From NCBI RefSeq assembly GCF_000015725.1, contig NC_008825.1:3162001-3226000 (forward strand): a stretch of 64,000 nucleotides of DNA, in the 5' to 3' direction. The notes below the pieces were generated by a model. That model searched no databases, had not been told where the DNA came from, and saw only the letters and a program-made list of their open reading frames with translations. Positions 57,593 through 64,000 of the stretch are shown here, piece by piece; positions within the stretch are counted from its first letter, which is position 1, and every line of letters begins with the position of its first letter. The DNA is from Methylibium petroleiphilum PM1 (GTDB lineage Bacteria > Pseudomonadota > Gammaproteobacteria > Burkholderiales > Burkholderiaceae_C). Position numbers and translations under genes: made by a program.

Positions 57593-57624
57593 GGCGCAGC
57601 ATCCGTGATGGACTGCGCCTTTTT
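57593..57624 (+). promoter_or_regulatory. Terminator-like hairpin in argD leader
   Basis: GGCGCAG pairs with CTGCGCC, followed by TTTTT, 18 bp before the argD start. No plus-strand gene ends nearby, and a -10-like TAGAAT lies 7 bp upstream (57581-57586). This fits an attenuator in the argD transcript. Confidence 0.45.
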
Positions 57625-57642
57625 CATTCAAGGAAGCCGCTC

Positions 57643-58875
57643 ATGAACGCGCCCGAAGCCCCGAAGCCGCCGCCGTCTCCCCACGTGATGAACACCTACG
57701 GCCGCCTGCCGTTCGCGCTGTCGCATGGCCAGGGCTGCCGCGTGTGGGACACCGAAGGCCGCGAGTACCTCGACGCGCTGGGCGGGATCGCCGTCAACAC
57801 CCTGGGCCACGCCCACCCGAAGCTGGTGCCGGCGCTGACCGACCAGATCGGCAAGCTGATCCACTGCTCCAACTACTATCAGGCGCCGATGCAGGAGCAG
57901 CTGGCCGCCAGGCTGTGCGAGCTGAGCGGGCTGACCAATGCCTTCTTCTGCAGCACCGGCCTGGAGGCCAACGAGGCCGCGCTGAAGATCGCGCGCAAGT
58001 TCGGTCACGACAAGGGCATCGACCGCCCGGAGATCATCGTCTACGAGAAGGCCTTCCACGGCCGCTCGATCGCCACGCTGTCGGCCACCGGCAACCCCAA
58101 GGTGCAGGCCGGCTTCGGGCCGCTGGTGGAGGGCTTCGTGCGGGTGCCGCTGAACGACGTGGCGGCGATCGAGGAAGTCGCCCAGACGCGGCCGAACGTG
58201 GTGGCGGTCTTCCTGGAAGTGATCCAGGGCGAGGGCGGCATCAACCCGGCGACCGTACCCTACCTTCAGGCCCTGCGCCGCCTATGCGACGAGCACGACT
58301 GGCTGCTGATGCTGGACGAAGTGCAGTGTGGCATCGGGCGCACCGGCAAGTGGTTCGCCCACCAGTGGGCCGGCATCCACCCCGACGTGATGCCGCTGGC
58401 CAAGGGCCTGGGCTCGGGCGTGCCGGTCGGCGCGGTGGTGTGCGGCCCGCGCGCGGCCGGCGTGCTCGGCCCGGGCAACCATGGCACCACCTTCGGCGGC
58501 AACCCGCTGGCGATGCGCGCCGGCATCGAGACGCTTGCCGTGATGGAGCAGGACCGCCTGCTGGAGAACGCCGCGACAGTGGGTGAACGGCTGCGCGCCG
58601 GACTGGCGCGCGAACTGGCCGACCTGAGCGGGCCGAACGGCGTCACCGAGATCCGCGGCCAGGGCCTGATGATCGGCATCGAGCTGGCGCGCCCGTGCGG
58701 CGAGCTGCTCGGCCGCGCCGCCGAGGCCGGCCTGCTGCTCAGCGTGACCGCCGACCGCGTGATCCGGCTGGTGCCGCCGCTGATCCTCAGCGCAGCCGAG
58801 GCCGATCGGGTCGTGGCGATCCTGTGCCCGCTGATCCGCCGCTTCCTCGCCGAGCCGCCGAAGCCGGCCGCCTGA
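57643..58875 (+). CDS. argD: Acetylornithine aminotransferase
   Basis: The protein has 410 aa from ATG 57643 with AAGGAAG upstream. This class III PLP aminotransferase makes N-acetylornithine in arginine synthesis. Motifs are YLDALGGIAVNTLGHAHP, CSTGLEANEAALKIARK, EKAFHGRSIATLSATGN, LLMLDEVQCGIGRTG and MPLAKGLGSGVPVG with the PLP lysine. The N-terminal extension of about 15 residues is Pro-rich. It is followed 39 bp later by argF. Confidence 0.93.
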   Translation: MNAPEAPKPPPSPHVMNTYGRLPFALSHGQGCRVWDTEGREYLDALGGIAVNTLGHAHPKLVPALTDQIGKLIHCSNYYQAPMQEQLAARLCELSGLTNAFFCSTGLEANEAALKIARKFGHDKGIDRPEIIVYEKAFHGRSIATLSATGNPKVQAGFGPLVEGFVRVPLNDVAAIEEVAQTRPNVVAVFLEVIQGEGGINPATVPYLQALRRLCDEHDWLLMLDEVQCGIGRTGKWFAHQWAGIHPDVMPLAKGLGSGVPVGAVVCGPRAAGVLGPGNHGTTFGGNPLAMRAGIETLAVMEQDRLLENAATVGERLRAGLARELADLSGPNGVTEIRGQGLMIGIELARPCGELLGRAAEAGLLLSVTADRVIRLVPPLILSAAEADRVVAILCPLIRRFLAEPPKPAA

Positions 58876-58914
58876 GCCGTGCACCGCCCCTCGACCTCCG
58901 CCCGACCGAGCGCC

Positions 58915-59877
58915 ATGAAACCCGGCTCCAGCCTCATGAAGCACTACCTGCAGTTCAAGGACCTCCGCGCCGAGGAGTACGCCTACCTGTTCGAGCGCGC
59001 CGCGATCATCAAGCGCCGCTTCAAGAACTACGAGAAGTACACGCCGCTGTTCGACCGCACGCTGGCGATGATCTTCGAGAAGGCCAGCACCCGCACACGC
59101 GTGAGCTTCGAGGCCGGCATGTACCAGATGGGCGGCTCGGTGGTGCACCTGACCACCGGCGACAGCCAGCTCGGCCGCGCAGAGCCGGTGGAGGACAGCG
59201 CACGCGTCATCAGCCGCATGGTCGACCTGGTGATGATCCGCACCTTCGAGCAGGCCAAGCTCGAGCGCTTCGCCGCGCATTCGCGGGTGCCGGTGATCAA
59301 CGGCCTGACCAACGAATTCCACCCCTGCCAGATCCTGGCCGACCTGTTCACCTACATCGAGCACCGCGGTACGCAGGACGGCGGCGCGAAGGCGGCCGAC
59401 TGCCTGCGCGGCATGGTCGTGGCCTGGGTCGGCGACGGCAACAACATGGCGCACACCTGGCTGCAGGCCGCCGAGATCCTGGGCTTCACGGTGCACGTCA
59501 GCACACCCGGCGGCTACGAGATCGACCCGGTCGTGGCCGGCATCTCGGGCACCCACTGCTACAAGGTCTTCGCCGACCCGATGGATGCCTGCCGTGGCGC
59601 CCACCTGGTGACCACCGACGTGTGGACCAGCATGGGCTACGAAGCCGAGAACGAGGCCCGCAAGCAGGCCTTCGCCGATTGGTGCGTGGACCGCGAGATG
59701 ATGGCCGCGGCGCGCCCGGATGCGCTGTTCATGCACTGCCTGCCGGCCCATCGCGGCGAGGAGGTCGAGGCCGAGGTGATCGATGGCACGCAGTCTGTGG
59801 TCTGGGACGAGGCCGAGAACCGCATGCACGTGCAGAAGGCCCTGATGGAGTACCTGTTGCTCGGCCGCATCGGCTGA
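58915..59877 (+). CDS. argF: Ornithine carbamoyltransferase
   Basis: The protein has 320 aa from ATG 58915; ATG 58936 (MKHYLQFKDL) is a possible shorter start. Motifs are FEKASTRTRVSFEAGM (carbamoyl-phosphate site), EFHPCQILADLFTYIEH, WVGDGNNMAHTWLQ and FMHCLPAHRGEEVEAEVIDG (ornithine site). It makes citrulline, the next substrate for argG near the end of the window. Confidence 0.95.
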   Translation: MKPGSSLMKHYLQFKDLRAEEYAYLFERAAIIKRRFKNYEKYTPLFDRTLAMIFEKASTRTRVSFEAGMYQMGGSVVHLTTGDSQLGRAEPVEDSARVISRMVDLVMIRTFEQAKLERFAAHSRVPVINGLTNEFHPCQILADLFTYIEHRGTQDGGAKAADCLRGMVVAWVGDGNNMAHTWLQAAEILGFTVHVSTPGGYEIDPVVAGISGTHCYKVFADPMDACRGAHLVTTDVWTSMGYEAENEARKQAFADWCVDREMMAAARPDALFMHCLPAHRGEEVEAEVIDGTQSVVWDEAENRMHVQKALMEYLLLGRIG

Positions 59878-59914
59878 GCCGGCAGGCTGCGGCGTCGCCC
59901 GACGGTGCACTGCC

Positions 59915-60658
59915 ATGAAGCTCGCGCTGCTGACCGACCTGCACGCCAACCGCGAAGCCTTCGAGGCCTGCCTGGGCGCGGCCGCATCCTGCGGGGCGAC
60001 CGACTACGCGATCCTCGGTGACCTGGTCGGCTACGGCGCCGACCCGGCCTGGGTCGTCGACCGGGTGCGCGCGCTGGCCCGCAATGGCGCCATCGTGCTC
60101 AAGGGCAACCACGACGAGTCCGCCGCGCAGGGGCCGCGACCGACGATGGTCGACGACGCGCGCCGTGTCATCGCCTGGACCCGGGCGCGGCTCGACGCCG
60201 ATCAGCTCGCCTTCCTCGACGCCCTGCCGTTCACCGTCGAGCGGGACGGCTGCGGCTTCGCCCACGCCAACACCTGGGCTCCGGCCGGCTGGGAGTACGT
60301 GACCAGCCGGCACGACGCCGTGCGCTGCCTGCAGGCCACTGCAGCGCGCCACGTGTTCATCGGCCACGTGCACGAACCGCGGCTCTACCACCTGGCCGGC
60401 ACCGGCAAGTCCGGTGATTTCGTGCCGGTGCCCGATGTCGAGATCCCGGTGCCGGCGCACCGGCAGTGGCTGGTGCTGCCGGGTTCGGTGGGCCAGCCGC
60501 GCGACGGCGATCCGGCAGCCTGCTGGGCGCTCTTCGACACCGACACGCGCAGCCTGTGCTTCCACCGCGTGCCCTACGACCACGAGACGGCGGCCGCGAA
60601 GGTGCGCGAGGCCGGCCTGCCGGATCGCCTGGCCGATCGGCTGATCGAGGGTCGATGA
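59915..60658 (+). CDS. Metallophosphoesterase family protein
   Basis: The protein has 247 aa. It begins LALLTDLHANREAFEACL and has AILGDLVGYGADPAW, LKGNHDESAAQ and FIGHVHEPRLYHL, the calcineurin-like motifs with metal ligands. YfcE/Ap4A-type relatives hydrolyse phosphodiesters or phosphoproteins. Its stop overlaps the ATG of a Ser/Thr kinase gene, so a phosphatase-kinase pair is likely. Confidence 0.88.
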   Translation: MKLALLTDLHANREAFEACLGAAASCGATDYAILGDLVGYGADPAWVVDRVRALARNGAIVLKGNHDESAAQGPRPTMVDDARRVIAWTRARLDADQLAFLDALPFTVERDGCGFAHANTWAPAGWEYVTSRHDAVRCLQATAARHVFIGHVHEPRLYHLAGTGKSGDFVPVPDVEIPVPAHRQWLVLPGSVGQPRDGDPAACWALFDTDTRSLCFHRVPYDHETAAAKVREAGLPDRLADRLIEGR

Positions 60659-62106
60659 GCGGCAGCGCCGGTCCCGTGCCGCTGCAGCCGGGCGCCGTGG
60701 TCGACGGCTTCCGGCTCGAGGAGCACCTGCACCAGGGCGGCATGGCCAACCTGTGGCGCGTCACCCACCCGGACCACGCGCAGCCGATGCTGATGAAGCT
60801 GCCGCGCATCAAGGGCGGCGAGGACCCGGCCACCATCGTCGGCTTCGAGGTCGAGCAGATGATCCTGCCGCGTCTGCAGGGGCCGCACGTGCCGCGCTAC
60901 GTGGCGCAGGGCGATTTCACCGCGCAGCCCTACCTGGTGATGGAACAACTGCCGGGCGAGTCGCTGCGCCCACGGCTGGACCGCGCGCCGCTGCCGATCG
61001 ACGAGGTGGTGACCATCGGCGCCAAGGTCGCCACCGCGCTGCACGACCTGCACCGCCAGCACGTGATCCATCTCGACGTGAAGCCGAGCAACATCCTGTT
61101 CCGCCGAGCGGCCGACGGCAGCGAGGCCGAGGCGGTGCTGGTGGACTTCGGCCTGTCACGCCACGACCACCTGCCCGACCTGCTGGACGAGGAGTTCACG
61201 CTGCCGATGGGCACCGGCCCCTACATGTCGCCGGAGCAGATCCAGTTCGTGCGCGACGAGCCGCGCAGCGACCTCTACGCGCTCGGCGTGATGCTCTACC
61301 ACCTGACGACCGGCGAGCGCCCGTTCGGCCAGCCGACCAGCATCGCCGGCCTGCGCCAGCGGCTCTACCGCGAGCCGGTGCCGCCGCGCGTGCTGCGCCC
61401 CGACTGTCCCCCGTGGCTGCAGGAGATCCTGCTGCGCTGCCTCGAGCCGCGCGCCGACCAGCGCCACGACACCGCAGCCCAGCTGGCCTTCGACCTGATG
61501 CACCCGCAGCAGGTGCCGCTGACCGCCCGGGCCGAGAAGCGCGAGCGCTCCGGGCGCCTGCGGGCGCTGCGTCGCTGGTTCGCGTCGGTCGGGTCGGAGC
61601 CGCAGGCCAGCGGCGGCGCCAGCGCCGACCTGCCGCGGCACGCGATCCTGATGGCGGCGGTCGACGTCGGCGGCACGCCGGGGCTGCTGGAGACGCTGCG
61701 CGACACCGTGCAGCATTTCCTGCAGGCCGAGGCCGGTGCACGACTGGCCTGCGTGGGCGTGATGAAGACCACCCGCATCGGCATGGACGAACTCGTGGAC
61801 GCCGAAGGCAGCAGCCTGCACGTCAAGCAGCTGGTCGCACTGAAGCACTGGGCCCGGCCGCTGCAGCAGGCGCTGGGTCTCGACGGCCTCGATCGCAGTG
61901 GCCGCGTGACATTCCACGTGCTCGAGGCGCCCGATGCGGCGAACGCGATCGTCGAGTTCGCGCGCCGCAACGAGGTGGACCACATCATCATGGGCGCCCG
62001 CAGCGCCTCGCCGCTGCGTCGCTACCTCGGCAGCGTGTCGGCCCAGGTGGTGGCGGAGTCGGACTGCAGCGTGACCGTGGTGCGCGACCCGGCCGGCCGC
62101 GGCTGA
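60655..62106 (+). CDS. Ser/Thr protein kinase fused to a universal stress domain
   Basis: The protein has 483 aa. The kinase domain (about residues 20-280) has HLHQGGMANLWRV as a degenerate Gly-rich loop, MLMKLP with the ATP-binding Lys, HLDVKPSNILF (His-Leu-Asp where most have His-Arg-Asp), VDFGLSRH (DFG) and MGTGPYMSPEQIQ. A basic linker follows (EKRERSGRLRALRRW). The C-terminal 150 residues form a UspA-like domain ending in DHIIMGARSASPLRRYLGSV and AESDCSVTVVRD, the ATP-binding G-x2-G-x9-G-like end. It probably senses stress or nucleotides and counters the adjacent phosphoesterase. Confidence 0.85.
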   Translation: MSGSAGPVPLQPGAVVDGFRLEEHLHQGGMANLWRVTHPDHAQPMLMKLPRIKGGEDPATIVGFEVEQMILPRLQGPHVPRYVAQGDFTAQPYLVMEQLPGESLRPRLDRAPLPIDEVVTIGAKVATALHDLHRQHVIHLDVKPSNILFRRAADGSEAEAVLVDFGLSRHDHLPDLLDEEFTLPMGTGPYMSPEQIQFVRDEPRSDLYALGVMLYHLTTGERPFGQPTSIAGLRQRLYREPVPPRVLRPDCPPWLQEILLRCLEPRADQRHDTAAQLAFDLMHPQQVPLTARAEKRERSGRLRALRRWFASVGSEPQASGGASADLPRHAILMAAVDVGGTPGLLETLRDTVQHFLQAEAGARLACVGVMKTTRIGMDELVDAEGSSLHVKQLVALKHWARPLQQALGLDGLDRSGRVTFHVLEAPDAANAIVEFARRNEVDHIIMGARSASPLRRYLGSVSAQVVAESDCSVTVVRDPAGRG

Positions 62107-62112
62107 GCCGCG

Positions 62113-63045
62113 TCAGCGCAGCACACCGGCCAGCGGCGCCAGCGGCGGCGGCAGGTCCGTCTCGCCCAGCGCCTCCAGCAGGTTGATCTCGATGGTGCGG
62201 CAGATCGCCTCGAGCGGCAGGTGGTTGGGCTTCAGGCCGAACGGGTCCTTGATCTCGTCGCCCACGGCGTCGAGGCCGAAGAAGGTGTAGGCGACGACGA
62301 GCACCACGAAAGGCGTCAGGTAGCCGATGAGATCGACCAGACCGAACGGCAGCAGGAAGCAGTAGACGTAGGCAGTGCGGTGCAGCAGCAGCGTGTAGGC
62401 GAACGGGATCGGCGTGCTCGCGATGCGCTCGCAGCCGGCGGCCGCGGCGGCCAGCCCCGAGACGTGGGTGTCGATCTCGGCGGCGATGCGGGCATCCACC
62501 TGCCCGGCGCGCAGCGCCTCGCCGAGGCCGCGCCCCACGCCGCGCAGCAGGTGCTCGGTGCCCAGGCTCGCGGCCCGGAAGGCGCGGGCCTCGTCCGCGC
62601 CGAGCAGGCGCTCGATGTCGGGGCCGGCATCGCTGTCGCGCAGCTGGTGGCGCAGGGCGTGGGCGAAACCGATGGTCCGCCGCACCAGCACGGCCCGCGC
62701 GTCGTCGGCCGGGTCGGGCGCCGCGGGGGTCTGGAACAGCGTCTGCACCTCGCGCGCGAGGCTGCGCGAACGGTGCACCACATCACCCCAGAGCCGGCGG
62801 GCCTCCCAATAGCGGTCGTAGGCCGCGGTGTTGCGGAAACCGAGGAAGATCGCCAGCGCCAGTCCGATCAGCGAGAACGGCACCGGGGTCAGCGTCACCT
62901 TCCACTGGAACAGCATGCCGTGGCTGAATGCGACGGCAGTCGCGAGCACGGTGCAGGTGGCCAGGCTCCAGAAGATGCGCGGCAGGATCGACCCGCGCAG
63001 CGCGAAGAACAGCCGCAGGGCGTTCGGGCGGTCGACGACGATCAT
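62113..63045 (-). CDS. Bestrophin-family membrane channel
   Basis: The protein has 310 aa. The segments SLIGLALAIFLGFRNTAAYDRYWEARRLWG, FGLVDLIGYLTPFVVLVVAY and DAVGDEIKDPFGLKPNHLPL (split here into known family motifs) mark bestrophin/YneE proteins. About four helices are present. They are ion channels (chloride in animals, often sodium in bacteria). Confidence 0.9.
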   Translation of the reverse strand: MIVVDRPNALRLFFALRGSILPRIFWSLATCTVLATAVAFSHGMLFQWKVTLTPVPFSLIGLALAIFLGFRNTAAYDRYWEARRLWGDVVHRSRSLAREVQTLFQTPAAPDPADDARAVLVRRTIGFAHALRHQLRDSDAGPDIERLLGADEARAFRAASLGTEHLLRGVGRGLGEALRAGQVDARIAAEIDTHVSGLAAAAAGCERIASTPIPFAYTLLLHRTAYVYCFLLPFGLVDLIGYLTPFVVLVVAYTFFGLDAVGDEIKDPFGLKPNHLPLEAICRTIEINLLEALGETDLPPPLAPLAGVLR

Positions 63046-63091
63046 GGCGCGGACGGGCTCGGTGGCCGGCCGGGAGCACGCAGGTCGCGCA

Positions 63092-63472
63092 TCAGGCCGG
63101 CGGCTTGTGCCAGAGGCCGCTGCGCCGCGCCTCGTCGACCTTGGCCTGCCCGGCCGGCTGCATCAGGCCGGCGGCCTCCAGCGCCTCGGCACGGCGCTGG
63201 TGCGGACCGGACCAGGCACTCTTGGGCTTGCGCGGCGCGAACCACAGCAGCGAGCGGCGCTCGTCGAGCCGGCCCTGCTTGCTGTCGATCCAGCCGAAGC
63301 ACAGCGCCTCGTCGATCGCCTCGTCCAGCGTCGGCGCCTCGTGGTCGCTGCCCTTGCGGGCCATCACCAGCCACACGCCGTTGGCCTGGCCCTGATGCCG
63401 GCTCAGCCAGCGGCGCCATGCAGCGCGGTCGGCCGCTTCGACGGCGTGGGGGGGCAGGGTGTCTCCAGGCAT
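63092..63472 (-). CDS. YdeI/OmpD-associated family protein
   Basis: The protein has 126 aa. The segments WLSRHQGQANGVWLVMARKG, LDEAIDEALCFGWIDSKQGR and FAPRKPKSAWS are characteristic of this family. The function is unknown; family members have been linked to stress or peptide resistance. It is divergent from argG. Confidence 0.85.
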   Translation of the reverse strand: MPGDTLPPHAVEAADRAAWRRWLSRHQGQANGVWLVMARKGSDHEAPTLDEAIDEALCFGWIDSKQGRLDERRSLLWFAPRKPKSAWSGPHQRRAEALEAAGLMQPAGQAKVDEARRSGLWHKPPA

Positions 63473-63514
63473 CGCGGGCTTTCTCGGTCGGGGGCGGTTC
63501 GGGGGCGCGCCTAA

Positions 63515-64000
<486 letters not shown>

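Overview
The window is GC-rich, densely packed chromosomal DNA of a betaproteobacterium. The gene order (hemC-hemD-hemX-hemY facing ppc; pcnB-folK-dgk behind hda; murJ/rpsT/DUF3579/argD/argF/argG; a porin of the beta type) and the protein style point to Burkholderiales, probably the Rubrivivax-Leptothrix-Methylibium group. The group assignment is inferred from gene order and protein resemblance, not from a marker phylogeny.

Layout. 1-2886 is core: the tail of a gene, tRNA-Ala(CGC), then an Rrf2 regulator - FAD oxidoreductase - cupin group. 2887-26493 is a 23.6 kb genomic island inserted in the 3' half of tRNA-Arg(ACG). It is bounded by a perfect 45-bp direct repeat: the left copy is a tRNA fragment and the right copy is part of the intact tRNA. 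The rest, 26494-64000, is core: tRNA-Arg promoter, heme genes (hemCDXY), ppc, ZIP transporter, dienelactone hydrolase, polyphosphate genes (ppx, sixA, ppk1), porin, OmpW-like protein, lipid A-type phosphoesterase plus glycosyltransferase, YncE- and MxaD-like proteins, PiT phosphate transporter with its PhoU-like partner, deoxynucleoside kinase, folK, pcnB, HAD phosphatase, hda, AI-2E permease, sirB1-like gene, murJ, rpsT, DUF3579, argD, argF, a phosphoesterase plus Ser/Thr kinase-USP pair, bestrophin, YdeI-like protein and the start of argG.

The island is a defence and mobility store. From the left it carries a Cys-containing protein of unknown role, a DUF6988-like protein, a PD-(D/E)XK-like protein and a putative HNH restriction enzyme. 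Then comes a module of zinc-finger protein, large serine recombinase and two ParB-type proteins (overlapping stops and starts), followed by a small protein with a NERD nuclease-like protein. A tyrosine recombinase with a lox-like palindrome in front of it comes next. Last is an OLD-family ATPase/TOPRIM nuclease followed by an Mrr-like nuclease fused to an nSTAND3-type NTPase, and a truncated HsdR. The nSTAND3 gene has been cut twice by identical copies of a 1,210-bp IS5-family element. Removing each IS and one copy of its 4-bp target duplication restores a single 754-codon frame. A third identical copy lies next to the lox-like palindrome. An IS21-family element at the right end truncates both HsdR and the island's own integrase, so the island has probably lost the ability to excise by itself.

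The most notable candidate for an undescribed system is the OLD-family nuclease + Mrr/nSTAND3 pair (14810-21365). Second are the serine recombinase-ParB-ParB module (6768-10708) and the recombinase with its palindrome (12228-13320). All functional statements rest on motif recognition by eye; no database search was run.
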